NCBI RefSeq assembly: GCF_019093865.1
Contig: NZ_JABJXD010000001.1
Coordinates: 124,001 to 188,000 of the forward strand
Direction of reading: 5' to 3'
Source: Lentibacillus saliphilus
GTDB taxonomy: Bacteria; Bacillota; Bacilli; Bacillales; Amphibacillaceae
Length of the DNA stretch: 64,000 bases
The position numbers were made by a program, and so were the translations under genes. Positions 28,075-37,401 of the stretch are shown piece after piece. The first letter of the stretch is position 1. Every line of letters starts with the position of its first letter. Under the pieces are notes generated by a model. The model worked only from the letters and a program-made list of their open reading frames with translations, did no database searches and had not been told where the DNA came from.

Positions 28075-29637
28075 TTATTTAGCGTATTCTACAGCTCTTG
28101 TTTCTCGAATAACGGTTACTTTAATGTGACCTGGATAGTTCAATTCGCCTTCAATTCGTTTTCGAATATCTCTGGCTACACGAATCGATTCGAGATCATC
28201 TATCTCATCTGGTTTCACCATGATTCTAATTTCACGTCCAGCCTGAATCGCAAATGATTTCTCAACACCTTTGAAGGACTCAGAAATTTCTTCGAGTTTT
28301 TCGAGACGTTTGATGTAATTTTCCAACGTTTCACTTCTCGCTCCTGGGCGAGCAGCTGATAATGCGTCAGCGGCTGCTACCAACACGGATATAATTGAAG
28401 TTGGTTCTTCATCGCCATGATGTGATGCAATTGAATTAATAACGACCTCATGCTCTTTATACTTCATAGCGAGTTCTTTACCAATCTCAACGTGACTACC
28501 CTCAACTTCATGATCGATTGCTTTACCAATGTCATGAAGTAGACCTGCGCGTTTCGCCAGGGTTTGGTCTTCACCTAATTCAGCAGCAAGTAAACCAGAT
28601 AAATAAGCGACTTCACTGGAATGCTTGAGTACATTTTGACCATAGCTTGTCCGATACTTCAAGCGACCTAGAATTTTTATGAGATCCGGATGCAGTCCAT
28701 GTACACCTACTTCAAAAGTCGTTTCCTCTCCGACTTCGCGTATATGTTCATCAACATCTCTTCTTGCCTTGTCAACCATCTCCTCAATTCTAGCTGGATG
28801 GATTCGACCATCCTGTACAAGTCTATCTAATGCCATCCTAGCGATTTCTCGACGGATGGGATCAAATCCAGATAAAATAACAGCTTCTGGTGTATCGTCG
28901 ATAATGAGATCAATCCCTGTTAATGTTTCAAGTGTCCGAATGTTACGACCTTCTCGACCGATAATTCGACCTTTCATTTCATCATTCGGCAAGTTAACAA
29001 CAGATACAGTCGTTTCAGCAACATGGTCCGCAGCACAACGCTGTAATGCGAGAGATAATATATTCTTAGCTTTTTTATCAGCTTCTTCTTTCGCATGGTT
29101 TTCTGCTTCTTTTATCTTCAGAGTTGATTCATGTGCAAGCTCTTTTTCAACACGTTCCAGTATCACTTGTTTAGCTTGTTCGTTTGTATAGCCGGAAATA
29201 CGTTCCAGCTCTGCTTGCTGCTCTTGTTTTAGTTGCTCCACTTTGCTTTCCATTTCTTCAATTTGTTGTTGCTTTTCTGCTAACGATTGTTCCTTTTTCT
29301 CTAACAAGAGCTCACGCTTATCCAGCGTATCACTTTTCCTGTCCAGATTTTCATCTTTCTGCATCAGGCGATTTTCTTGAGTTTGTATTTCTGAACGGCG
29401 CTCACGAAGTTCATCTTCTACCTGCTGACGAAATTTATGGTTTTCTTCTTTCGCTTCCAGCAGTGCCTCTTTTTTGGCCGCATCTGCGTTTCGATGTGCT
29501 TCATCAACAATTTGTTTTGCCAGATTTTCCGCACTGGATATTTTGGCTTCTGCAATGGATTTTCGAATCAGATAACCAACAACAATACCGACGAGTAGGG
29601 TAAGCAAAATGGAGATGATAATAGTCTTTGGATCCAC
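28075..29637 (-). CDS. rny: ribonuclease Y
   Basis: Membrane-anchored endoribonuclease that starts mRNA decay in Firmicutes. 520 residues, identical in length to B. subtilis: an N-terminal membrane helix (~3-25), a long coiled coil (~30-205), a KH domain ([18 protein letters not shown]) and an HD domain ([17 protein letters not shown]). The start is a GTG at 29637, 7 nt after AGGAGGT; the longer frame to 29733 has no ribosome site. The B. subtilis neighbour pbpX is absent between rny and recA. Confidence 0.97.
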   Translation of the reverse strand: MDPKTIIISILLTLLVGIVVGYLIRKSIAEAKISSAENLAKQIVDEAHRNADAAKKEALLEAKEENHKFRQQVEDELRERRSEIQTQENRLMQKDENLDRKSDTLDKRELLLEKKEQSLAEKQQQIEEMESKVEQLKQEQQAELERISGYTNEQAKQVILERVEKELAHESTLKIKEAENHAKEEADKKAKNILSLALQRCAADHVAETTVSVVNLPNDEMKGRIIGREGRNIRTLETLTGIDLIIDDTPEAVILSGFDPIRREIARMALDRLVQDGRIHPARIEEMVDKARRDVDEHIREVGEETTFEVGVHGLHPDLIKILGRLKYRTSYGQNVLKHSSEVAYLSGLLAAELGEDQTLAKRAGLLHDIGKAIDHEVEGSHVEIGKELAMKYKEHEVVINSIASHHGDEEPTSIISVLVAAADALSAARPGARSETLENYIKRLEKLEEISESFKGVEKSFAIQAGREIRIMVKPDEIDDLESIRVARDIRKRIEGELNYPGHIKVTVIRETRAVEYAK

Positions 29638-29937
29638 GAATTCACCTCCTATTGCTATAAATTTGTCAAATTCTTTATTGTCGGCATATACCATTTCAAA
29701 TAACAAAAAGAATGAATGGACGCGTATAATCAACCTATATAATTATACATGTTAATTTTAATTGTCAACGCGCATAAAGTCAAGAAAACGTCAAAAAGAG
29801 ATTGGATTTTTATGGATATTGATAGGGGCTAACATTTTTTGAATGTTTGAGGCACACAGATGCTTGCTGATGTATAGAACGTTTGTAGTAGTAACCTTAA
29901 ATGAAGATAGCCAATCCTTTGTAGCTTTTGCAAACGA

Positions 29938-29974
29938 AAAAATCCTTTATCTCGTTTAGGAAGATAAAGGATTT
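29938..29974 (-). terminator. terminator downstream of recA
   Basis: AAATCCTTTATCT and AGATAAAGGATTT arms followed by TTTTT on the minus strand. Confidence 0.92.
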
Positions 29975-29985
29975 GATCCATCTGT

Positions 29986-31008
29986 CTATTGTTCTACTTC
30001 TTCGGGCTCTTCTTCAACCGTTTCATCTAATTGGTAATGCTGACGAATAGCCTGTTGAATTTCAAGCAATGTGTCTGTGTTTTCTTTTAAGAACTGTTTG
30101 GCATTTTCACGACCTTGACCTAAACGTTCTTCATTGTAAGAATACCAAGCACCGCTCTTCTGTACGATATCAAGTTCAGAACCGATGTCGAGAATTTCTC
30201 CTTCAGCTGAAATGCCTTCTCCATACATGATGTCGACTTCGGCTTGTCTGAATGGCGGAGCGACTTTGTTTTTAACAACTTTAATCCGTGCTCTATTACC
30301 GACCATTTCATTGCCTTGTTTAAGTGTTTCTGCGCGACGCACTTCAAGACGAACAGATGAATAGAACTTTAGTGCACGTCCTCCTGGTGTCGTCTCTGGA
30401 TTTCCGAACATGACCCCGACTTTTTCACGGATCTGGTTAATGAAGATGGCAGTCGTTTTTGATTTATTAATGGCACCAGATAGTTTTCTTAACGCCTGAG
30501 ACATGAGTCGTGCCTGCAGTCCAACGTGTGAATCGCCCATTTCCCCTTCAATCTCTGCTTTCGGAACGAGTGCTGCAACAGAGTCGACAACAATAATATC
30601 AACTGCCCCGCTTCGAACTAACGCTTCAGCGATTTCTAACGCTTGTTCTCCAGTATCGGGTTGGGACAAGAGTAACTCTTCAATGTTCACACCAAGTGCT
30701 CTGGCATATGTTGGATCTAGTGCATGTTCTGCATCAATAAAAGCGGCCTGTCCGCCTTTTTTCTGTGCCTCAGCAATCGCATGAAGGGCAACAGTTGTTT
30801 TACCTGATGATTCAGGACCGTAGATTTCCACGACACGTCCCCGTGGATAACCACCAATTCCTAAGGCAATATCAAGTGCTAATGACCCACTAGGGATCGT
30901 AGCCATTTTTTGCTCAGCTTGTTCACCTAATTTCATAATTGACCCTTTACCAAACTGCTTCTCTATTTGTCTTAACGCCATATCTAACGCTTGTTTTCTA
31001 TCACTCAC
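29986..31008 (-). CDS. recA: recombinase RecA
   Basis: Strand-exchange protein and co-protease for LexA. 340 residues with Walker [10 protein letters not shown], the L2-region [20 protein letters not shown] and an acidic C-terminal tail ([12 protein letters not shown]). The start is a GTG at 31008, 8 nt after AAGGAGG. Promoter and SOS box lie at 31038-31087, so it is in the same regulon as lexA and yneB here. Confidence 0.98.
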   Translation of the reverse strand: MSDRKQALDMALRQIEKQFGKGSIMKLGEQAEQKMATIPSGSLALDIALGIGGYPRGRVVEIYGPESSGKTTVALHAIAEAQKKGGQAAFIDAEHALDPTYARALGVNIEELLLSQPDTGEQALEIAEALVRSGAVDIIVVDSVAALVPKAEIEGEMGDSHVGLQARLMSQALRKLSGAINKSKTTAIFINQIREKVGVMFGNPETTPGGRALKFYSSVRLEVRRAETLKQGNEMVGNRARIKVVKNKVAPPFRQAEVDIMYGEGISAEGEILDIGSELDIVQKSGAWYSYNEERLGQGRENAKQFLKENTDTLLEIQQAIRQHYQLDETVEEEPEEVEQ

Positions 31009-31037
31009 AAAGACTACCTCCTTTTTCATCTAAACCC

Positions 31038-31066
31038 ATCATAACTGTTTTTTTATGTTTTGCCAA
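31038..31066 (-). promoter_or_regulatory. sigma-A promoter of recA
   Basis: TTGGCA (31061-31066), 17 nt, TATGAT (31038-31043) on the minus strand. Confidence 0.75.
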
Positions 31067-31075
31067 GTGAAAAAC

Positions 31076-31087
31076 GAATAGATGTTC
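31076..31087. promoter_or_regulatory. LexA (SOS) box of recA
   Basis: GAATAGATGTTC, 10 bp upstream of the recA -35. It departs from GAAC-N4-GTTC by C to T at the fourth base, the same departure I recall for the B. subtilis recA box (GAAT-N4-GTTC). Confidence 0.7.
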
Positions 31088-31156
31088 TTATGTTTTTGCG
31101 TGTGAATATTTCTGAAAATGAATAAACTGCCTTCATTAGTGGCTCATATGACCATT

Positions 31157-32425
31157 TTAGACCTTCGTCGATTGCGAATTTATAAAATTAAAGAGAAGCG
31201 TTAAACCTTTCATCACGGCTTTCTGTCTAATCGTGTTCCGATTACCTTCAAGCTCTATATGATGAACTTTTTCGAAGCCGTTATCGGCACTCAGTGCAAT
31301 ATAAACACTGCCAACAGGCTGTTCCTCCACTTGATCTGGACCAGCAACACCTGTAAAGCTAATGCCGACTTTTGTTTGAAGGGTGGTCTTAACTTGACGC
31401 GCCATTTCCAATGCACACTGTTCACTTACAGCTCCGTAATTGTCTAAGATGTCTTTTGATACACCAAGCAGTTGTTGTTTAGCATCGTTATGATAGGTAA
31501 TAAGTCCACCCGGACACACGTCTGATGCACCAGGTACGGAAATGAGTTTGGCTGTAAAGAGGCCGCCTGTCAAGCTTTCAGCAGCCCCGACTGTCCAATG
31601 CAGAGCTTTTAATTGAGAAACGACGACAGATTCAAGTGTGTCTTCATCCGAGCCAACATAATAATTGTGGAGGCGCTTTACAATGACGGACTTTGTGGCC
31701 TCCAATAACACATCAGCATGTTCATCGGAACGTTCCTTTGCTGTTAGACGAATGACATTACCCTCTGACTGTGACAAAGGTGCAATTGTTGGATTATGCT
31801 GGTTCGCAATTAAATCTTTCAGTTCATGTTCAAGTTGCGATTCACCAATGCCTGCAAATTTTAACACTGTCGACTTAATGACCATATCAGTTCCTACAAG
31901 CTTCTTAATATGAGACAAAACCCCTTCACCAAACAGCTGCTTCATTTCTCTTGGGATACCCGGGAGAAATATCCACGTGCAATCTGCATGCTCAACAATC
32001 ATACCTGGAGCCATTCCAGCCATATTTTCTAAAACGATTGCCCCTTCAAATACACGCGCTTGTTTTTCATTATTAGGAGTCATTTCAAGCTGATGTCGTT
32101 CGTAATAGTCGACTATTTTTTTTAAGGATAATTCATGATTAATCATGGAGAGTCCGCTTAACGCACTGAATGCCTCTCTTGTCATATCATCTTCGGTCGG
32201 ACCAAGTCCCCCAGTTACAATAACGAGATCAGATCGAGATTGAGCATGGGAAAACGTTTCTTGAACCCTGTTTAAATTGTCACCGATTACACTATGATAA
32301 AGGACATTAATACCATTTTGTGCTAATTGATCAGACAACCATTGTGCATTCGTATTAGCGATTTGACCTAACAACAACTCTGTTCCTACAGCAATAATCT
32401 CCGCATTTATAGATGATGTGTTCAT
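31157..32425 (-). CDS. cinA: CinA family protein (competence/damage-inducible)
   Basis: 422 residues: an N-terminal molybdopterin-binding-like (COG1058) domain with GTELLLGQIANTNAQ and VTGGLGPTEDD, and a C-terminal CinA/PncC-type domain with AAESLTGG and SFTGVAGPD. In family members these have NMN deamidase or ADP-ribose pyrophosphatase activity. The ATG overlaps the pgsA stop (ATGA), and recA follows, the classic pgsA-cinA-recA order. Confidence 0.95.
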   Translation of the reverse strand: MNTSSINAEIIAVGTELLLGQIANTNAQWLSDQLAQNGINVLYHSVIGDNLNRVQETFSHAQSRSDLVIVTGGLGPTEDDMTREAFSALSGLSMINHELSLKKIVDYYERHQLEMTPNNEKQARVFEGAIVLENMAGMAPGMIVEHADCTWIFLPGIPREMKQLFGEGVLSHIKKLVGTDMVIKSTVLKFAGIGESQLEHELKDLIANQHNPTIAPLSQSEGNVIRLTAKERSDEHADVLLEATKSVIVKRLHNYYVGSDEDTLESVVVSQLKALHWTVGAAESLTGGLFTAKLISVPGASDVCPGGLITYHNDAKQQLLGVSKDILDNYGAVSEQCALEMARQVKTTLQTKVGISFTGVAGPDQVEEQPVGSVYIALSADNGFEKVHHIELEGNRNTIRQKAVMKGLTLLFNFINSQSTKV

Positions 32426-33000
32426 TTAGAATCCCTCATAACATGCCAATTTTTAACAAAGTATTCGACACCTGACCAAAATGTTAAGATCATAGCAATG
32501 TAAAGCATAATCGTTGCAAACGGGATACCTGTATATGAAAATGGGAAATTGTGCAGCAAAAGAGCAGATGTTGCAACAATTTGGGTCACTGTTTTGATTT
32601 TGCCCATACTGCTTGCGGCAAGAACGATCCCTTCACCTGCAGCGACGAGTCGAAGGCCTGTAACAGCAAATTCTCTACTTAATATAACAATAACGACCCA
32701 TGCAGGTGCTAGGCCTGATTCAACAAGAAGGATCAAAGCCGCGGAAACGAGTAATTTATCAGCGAGTGGATCGAGGAATTTCCCTAGATTTGTTACCAAG
32801 TTATACTTGCGTGCATAATAACCATCGATCCAATCCGTTGTTGATGCTAAAATAAAAAGCATTGCCGCACTAAAATGTGCAATTGGTAGAACCGTATCAC
32901 CGATCTCCCATTCTCCCCAACCAAACGGGACGCTGTACAAAACAATAAAAATCGGTATTAAAATAATTCGTGATAAAGTAAGTTTATTTGGTAAATTCAC
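32422..33000 (-). CDS. pgsA: CDP-diacylglycerol-glycerol-3-phosphate phosphatidyltransferase
   Basis: Makes phosphatidylglycerol phosphate, the committed step to PG and cardiolipin. 192 residues, about six membrane helices; the CDP-alcohol phosphotransferase signature is DWIDGYYARKYN...GKFLDPLADK (D-G-x2-A-R-x8-G-x3-D-x3-D). The start is a GTG at 33000 after AGGAGG. A strong stem-loop (33029-33063) lies just upstream, between it and the rodZ-like gene. Confidence 0.97.
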   Translation of the reverse strand: MNLPNKLTLSRIILIPIFIVLYSVPFGWGEWEIGDTVLPIAHFSAAMLFILASTTDWIDGYYARKYNLVTNLGKFLDPLADKLLVSAALILLVESGLAPAWVVIVILSREFAVTGLRLVAAGEGIVLAASSMGKIKTVTQIVATSALLLHNFPFSYTGIPFATIMLYIAMILTFWSGVEYFVKNWHVMRDSK

Positions 33001-33028
33001 AGTCGTACATCCTCCTAATCAATATACA

Positions 33029-33063
33029 GGACCCTTCCAAAACAGGACTTATAGGAAGGGTCC
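33029..33063 (-). promoter_or_regulatory. intercistronic stem-loop between rodZ-like gene and pgsA
   Basis: A perfect 10 bp GC-rich stem, GGACCCTTCC-N15-GGAAGGGTCC, without a T tract on either side. It could be a processing or stabilising element in the rodZ-pgsA-cinA mRNA, not a standard terminator. Confidence 0.55.
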
Positions 33064-33100
33064 AGTCATAACATTAAATTTTTATTCTTTAGTGTAAAAC

Positions 33101-34006
33101 TCATTTGATGTTTATGGTAATGTTTTGAACGACATATTGCTTTGGATCATTTGGTAAATCCAATTCTACACCATTAATTTTAATGGATATACCTGAAGCA
33201 TTGCCGATCTTGAGATACACTTCATTTTCACCTGAAAAATCAATTTCTAAAGGGGATTGCTCCGCTTCAAAGAAATCGTAATAGAGCATTTCTTCATCTG
33301 TATCTGTTACTGTCAGCCACGTTTTAACATCTGTTTCTAACGTTGCTAAAATGGCGTCACCTGCGTGCTTTAATTCGTATACTGCCGTTGCACTATTGCC
33401 AGTCGTTTGATTGTCAATGAGTTCAAGCTCTAGTTCTGGTTCTGCTGGTTCTTCAGTCGTATCAGCATTGTCCTCAGTATCATTTTCTTCTTCAGCGTTA
33501 TCGTCCGTATTCGATGTACCATCATTTGATGCACCGTCGTTGCTTCCAGGGTTACGAATCACTTCATTGTCTCCTGGTTCTTCAATCGCATTTTCTGGTG
33601 CCTCATCAGTGAGGTTCTCTTTAATAAAGTACCAAGCAGCAAATACAATGCCAAGTACTAATATAACAACGATGATTCTAGGGATGATCGAAAAAACAGC
33701 AGAGTTTTTAGCCGGAACAGTACTTTTACGTGAACGTTGAATGCGTGTATATTGTGGCGCATCATCCTCTTGCAGTTTTGGTAAATCATTTTCATACTCA
33801 GCAAGGAGCTCATCAGCATTTAAGCCTACGCTGACAGCATACTCTTTAATAAATGCTCGTGCATAAAATGTCCCTGGTAGTATTTGGTAATTTTCTTCTT
33901 CGATTGCATGTAAATAACGCTTTTGTATTTTAGTCGTTTCCTGTAATTCATCTAATGAAATATCTTTCGCTTCACGCGCTTCTTTGAGCCTAGTACCTAT
34001 TCCCAT
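33101..34006 (-). CDS. ymfM: RodZ-like protein (YmfM), HTH and DUF4115 domains
   Basis: 301 residues: an N-terminal cytoplasmic Xre-type helix-turn-helix (~1-70), one membrane helix (about 104-125), an acidic Asn/Asp/Glu-rich spacer (~130-195) and a C-terminal DUF4115 beta domain. RodZ links MreB to the cell-wall elongation machine. The acidic spacer fits a salt-tolerant organism. ATG 34006 after GGATGG; another in-frame ATG lies 12 bp upstream. ymfC, ymfD and ymfL-like genes were not seen. Confidence 0.92.
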   Translation of the reverse strand: MGIGTRLKEAREAKDISLDELQETTKIQKRYLHAIEEENYQILPGTFYARAFIKEYAVSVGLNADELLAEYENDLPKLQEDDAPQYTRIQRSRKSTVPAKNSAVFSIIPRIIVVILVLGIVFAAWYFIKENLTDEAPENAIEEPGDNEVIRNPGSNDGASNDGTSNTDDNAEEENDTEDNADTTEEPAEPELELELIDNQTTGNSATAVYELKHAGDAILATLETDVKTWLTVTDTDEEMLYYDFFEAEQSPLEIDFSGENEVYLKIGNASGISIKINGVELDLPNDPKQYVVQNITINIK

Positions 34007-34031
34007 AAATAACACCATCCATTTTTAGAAA

Positions 34032-34820
34032 TCAATCAAACATGGAAAAACCATTATCTTGAATTATGTTAGGTTGTTCAATCGCTTCATAAGTAATTTT
34101 TTCGTCCTCGTTACTTCTTAATTCGATGATGTAATCGAAGTCCTCTAATTCATATTCGGTCGTTTGTATAAAAACGTCAGGATGCTCAACAACCTTCACT
34201 GCCGGAAGTTGCATGATTTCCCTAATCAATTGCCAGTGTACGTCATTTGCCCGTCGTTTTGATACAACGCCATCAATGATATAAATATGATTTTGGCTAT
34301 ATTCCCCTTCAATGAGCTCATTTCTAACAGTTTGCTTTAAAAGTGTGCTTGACACAAAGACCCATCTTTTATTTGCACTTACACTAGCTGCAACGATCGA
34401 TTCCGTCTTACCGACGCGCGGCATGCCACGAACACCAATAAGCTTGTGTCCTTGTGTCTTATACAATTCAGCCATAAAATCTACTAACAAACCCAGTTCA
34501 TCACGCACAAACCGTACTGTTTTATGATCATCGGCATCACGATGAATGTAACGCCCATGTCTAACAGCAAGTTTATCACGTAATTTAGGTTTTCTTAATT
34601 TTTTAACGTGAATCGTATCCATTGTTGCTAAAACAGATGACAATCGTGTAATTTGCTCATCCTCTTTTGACAAAAGCAACATCCCACGACGAGAGTCCTC
34701 TACGCCATTAATCGTAATAATATTAATCGACAACATCCCCATCAAGGAAGAAATATCACCAAGCAGACCGGGACGATTAATTATAATTTCATATTCAAGA
34801 TACCATTCTGTTTTTTTCAT
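34032..34820 (-). CDS. ymfK: YmfK family protein (DUF3388)
   Basis: 262 residues. The first ~75 resemble an ACT domain (EIIINRPGLLGDISSLMGML), followed by a region with a P-loop-like GMPRVGKTESIVAA and a C-terminal part ending GFSMFD. Function is unknown; it is a conserved neighbour of ymfJ and ymfM in Bacillus. The nucleotide-binding reading of the P-loop is inference. ATG follows AAAGGGG. A possible promoter TATGAT is at 34882-34887. Confidence 0.88.
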   Translation of the reverse strand: MKKTEWYLEYEIIINRPGLLGDISSLMGMLSINIITINGVEDSRRGMLLLSKEDEQITRLSSVLATMDTIHVKKLRKPKLRDKLAVRHGRYIHRDADDHKTVRFVRDELGLLVDFMAELYKTQGHKLIGVRGMPRVGKTESIVAASVSANKRWVFVSSTLLKQTVRNELIEGEYSQNHIYIIDGVVSKRRANDVHWQLIREIMQLPAVKVVEHPDVFIQTTEYELEDFDYIIELRSNEDEKITYEAIEQPNIIQDNGFSMFD

Positions 34821-34972
34821 GAGAAACCCCTTTACACACTTTGCTTATGGTACCCATTTTATCAAAAAGTTATCTACATACATCATATCTGATTTCTCGC
34901 TCTGTGAAAAGCCGATTGATACATTTCTTCAAATCAAAACCTAAATTTCCCAATGAAATCATATGAAAAGAC

Positions 34973-35007
34973 AAATAACACCCTTTCTTCATGAAAGAGT
35001 GTTATTT
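34973..35007 (-). terminator. terminator downstream of ymfJ
   Basis: AAATAACACTCTTTC and GAAAGGGTGTTATTT arms around a short loop. The stem itself ends in TTATTT, giving the U-rich tail. Confidence 0.8.
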
Positions 35008-35045
35008 GATGCGTGCGTGTGTTATCGAAGGTCGGCTATTGGTTT

Positions 35046-35291
35046 CTAATGTTGAACAAGCTTGATCATTGTGTTTGCAAGTGTATGCCGTTCTTCTTCA
35101 GAAGCGGCATTCCAAAGCTCACGCAAAATCGCTTCTTCTTTATTTTTGGCGTCAACATGCTTCGCAAGATAGTCACCAATTTCATAGGCTACATTAGATA
35201 TCGTCTGTTGGTCCATACCTTGCGATTGAGCTTGCTCCAATCTATTGGACAAAAAATCTTTCCACGTCTCAAAATTATCAAGAACTGACAT
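35046..35291 (-). CDS. ymfJ: YmfJ family protein (DUF3243)
   Basis: 81 residues, all helical, beginning MSVLDNFETWKDFLSNRL and ending NTMIKLVQH. Function is unknown. ATG 35291 is 9 nt after AAAGGAGG; the in-frame GTG two codons upstream is too close to that site. Positioned between ymfI and ymfK as in B. subtilis. Confidence 0.92.
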   Translation of the reverse strand: MSVLDNFETWKDFLSNRLEQAQSQGMDQQTISNVAYEIGDYLAKHVDAKNKEEAILRELWNAASEEERHTLANTMIKLVQH

Positions 35292-35391
35292 GCCCACATG
35301 CCTCCTTTATCAATTTTACACACATAGTGTTTGTTGTTTAAGAGGTTTTATGCATGTCATTTCGCCTAAAGACAGGCACTGTAAACGCCGA

Positions 35392-36111
35392 TTAAGGACG
35401 CCATCCACCATCGATACGAATGATCTCCCCATTTATACAGGTCGCCTCTCCGATTAGAAAGCGAACGGTTTGTGCAATGTCATAAGGCGTAGCTGCTCTT
35501 TTAATAGGTATCTCATCCAGTAGACTTTGTTTATCTTCATCGGATAAATGATCATTCATTTTTGTATCAACATAGCCTGGACTAATGGCATTAACCTTAA
35601 TACCATTCGGTGCTAATTCTTTGGCTAGCGCCTTAACAAAGCTGTTTTGTGCCCCTTTCACAGAAGAATACACAACCTCCATACTTGCACCACAATCTCC
35701 CCAAATTGAGGAAATGAATATGATGTCACCTGCTCGTTTTTGAAGCATGCCAGGCAGTAGCCTCTGAGATATGAGCCAAGGAGATTTAACATGAAGCATA
35801 AGCATATGATCCATCACAGTCTCTGTTGTATCCTGGAATAAATTAATATGAGCCTCTCCCCCCGCGAATACAACAGCATCAACAGTAAAAGCCAAACTTG
35901 TCAGGAGCTGCTCAACCGATGCATGAATTGTTAAATCAGCTTGGATAACAGATAAAACACGTGTCATTTCAACTTGGTCGATAATATAGTCAATGGCGGA
36001 ACGATTTTTGTTGTAGTGTAAAATCACTTGATGACCGTCTCGGACCAATTGAATGGCCGTCGCTTGGCCAATACCACCACTCGCTCCAATAATTAATATA
36101 TTCTTCCCCAT
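35392..36111 (-). CDS. ymfI: SDR-family reductase YmfI (EF-P 5-aminopentanone reductase)
   Basis: 239 residues of the short-chain dehydrogenase fold: NAD(P) motif GASGGIGQA, catalytic Ser-Tyr-Lys in ISSIWG and YSSVKGAQ, and NAISPGYVDT. In B. subtilis YmfI reduces the 5-aminopentanone group on EF-P, which helps swarming. ATG 36111, 9 nt after GGAG; it overlaps the end of ymfH closely, so translation is probably coupled. A generic FabG role cannot be excluded from sequence alone, but context favours YmfI. Confidence 0.88.
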   Translation of the reverse strand: MGKNILIIGASGGIGQATAIQLVRDGHQVILHYNKNRSAIDYIIDQVEMTRVLSVIQADLTIHASVEQLLTSLAFTVDAVVFAGGEAHINLFQDTTETVMDHMLMLHVKSPWLISQRLLPGMLQKRAGDIIFISSIWGDCGASMEVVYSSVKGAQNSFVKALAKELAPNGIKVNAISPGYVDTKMNDHLSDEDKQSLLDEIPIKRAATPYDIAQTVRFLIGEATCINGEIIRIDGGWRP

Positions 36112-36117
36112 GATCAT

Positions 36118-37401
36118 TTACTCCGTTATCAGCTTGCACACAGCTATTTGATCTGGTTTAATCCAGTTTTTCAGAAACTGCTGTGCTTCTTCAACGGAAA
36201 GCGATTGAATGACGTTAATCATGCTAAACAAATCAATGCCAAGGCGGTCATAATGGATGAATTTATTAGCCGTAAATTCAAGTGAGTTCATCGCCATAAG
36301 CAATTGGCCTATTTTCTTTTTTTTCATTCGTTCAAAATCTTGAAGTGACACTTCATTTTGACCGATCGTTAAGAGCATATGTTTAACGTGCTCAGCAAAA
36401 ACATCAGGGTGAGTAGTGTTGCTTCCAATGAGCGCGTATCCAAAATTAGGATTTAAATTTGTTTCAAAGTAGAAGCTGTCATCAATCAGATCCTTTTGGT
36501 AAAGCTGTTCGTAAAATGCACCACTCTTTGAGAAAAAGAAATCAAGAAACATACTCATGAACAGTTCCTTTTTCAGAAAAGCATCCCCATCCACTGGAAT
36601 TTCTGGCTCTTTAATTCCAATCGTACATTTAGGCGTTGACACTGGCATTGAGAAGACATGTTCTTTTTTTGCGACAACAGTGGGCTCGTCTGGAAAGACA
36701 CGATTAATCGGCAGTACTTCTGAAAATGTTTTATTTGATTGATTCATTTCAATCAGTTTGAGCATGTCATTAGGGTCAAAACGACCAGCAACGACCAACG
36801 TCATATTGCTAGGATGATAAAACGTATTGTAGCATGTATATAGATCATCCTTCGTAATTAGTTGTATAGACTCAGCAGTGCCTGCAATATCGATATTGAC
36901 AGGATGATCATGATACATCGCCTTTATCGTTTCCATAAACATCCGCCAGTCAGGCTGATCATCATACATTGTAATTTCTTGTGTAATAATGCCTTTTTCT
37001 TTTTCCACTGATTGATCAGAAAAATAAGGGTCTTGTACAAAATCTAATAGTGTTGTGACGTTTTCCTGAATGCGAGATGTCGCACTAAATAAATATGCGG
37101 TTTCTGTAAACGATGTAAAAGCATTGGCTGATGCCCCTTGTTTTCCGAAGTCCGCAAACACATCATGGTCTTCTTTTTCAAAGAGCTTATGCTCCAAAAA
37201 ATGCGCGATTCCATCTGGCACACTTATTGGTTCTTGTTGATTGAAAGGGGTAAACATGCGGTCTATTGACCCGTAATTTGTTGAAAAAACACCATATGTT
37301 TTTGCCATTTCTTCCCGTGGAATGAGACATACTGTAAGCCCATTGCTTAATGTTGTCTTATAGATCGTTTCTGAAATATCGTCATATGTGAATTTATTCA
37401 C
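36118..37401 (-). CDS. ymfH: M16 peptidase-family protein YfmH/YmfH, active-site intact
   Basis: About 427 residues with the inverted zinc motif HFLEHKLFE (H-x-x-E-H) near residue 75 and a downstream Glu region, so it keeps the metal site of M16 peptidases. It pairs with the degenerate partner encoded just upstream, as half-subunits do in this family, and is linked to EF-P modification. The likely start is GTG 37401, 8 nt after AAGGTGG; GTG 37413 is an alternative. Overlaps the ymfF end by 8 bp. Confidence 0.88.
   Translation of the reverse strand: MNKFTYDDISETIYKTTLSNGLTVCLIPREEMAKTYGVFSTNYGSIDRMFTPFNQQEPISVPDGIAHFLEHKLFEKEDHDVFADFGKQGASANAFTSFTETAYLFSATSRIQENVTTLLDFVQDPYFSDQSVEKEKGIITQEITMYDDQPDWRMFMETIKAMYHDHPVNIDIAGTAESIQLITKDDLYTCYNTFYHPSNMTLVVAGRFDPNDMLKLIEMNQSNKTFSEVLPINRVFPDEPTVVAKKEHVFSMPVSTPKCTIGIKEPEIPVDGDAFLKKELFMSMFLDFFFSKSGAFYEQLYQKDLIDDSFYFETNLNPNFGYALIGSNTTHPDVFAEHVKHMLLTIGQNEVSLQDFERMKKKKIGQLLMAMNSLEFTANKFIHYDRLGIDLFSMINVIQSLSVEEAQQFLKNWIKPDQIAVCKLITE

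Noticed and set aside
28679-29191. 170-codon plus-strand frame, Ser/Thr-rich
   Set aside because: Antisense shadow of rny; low-complexity composition reflects codon bias of the opposite strand.
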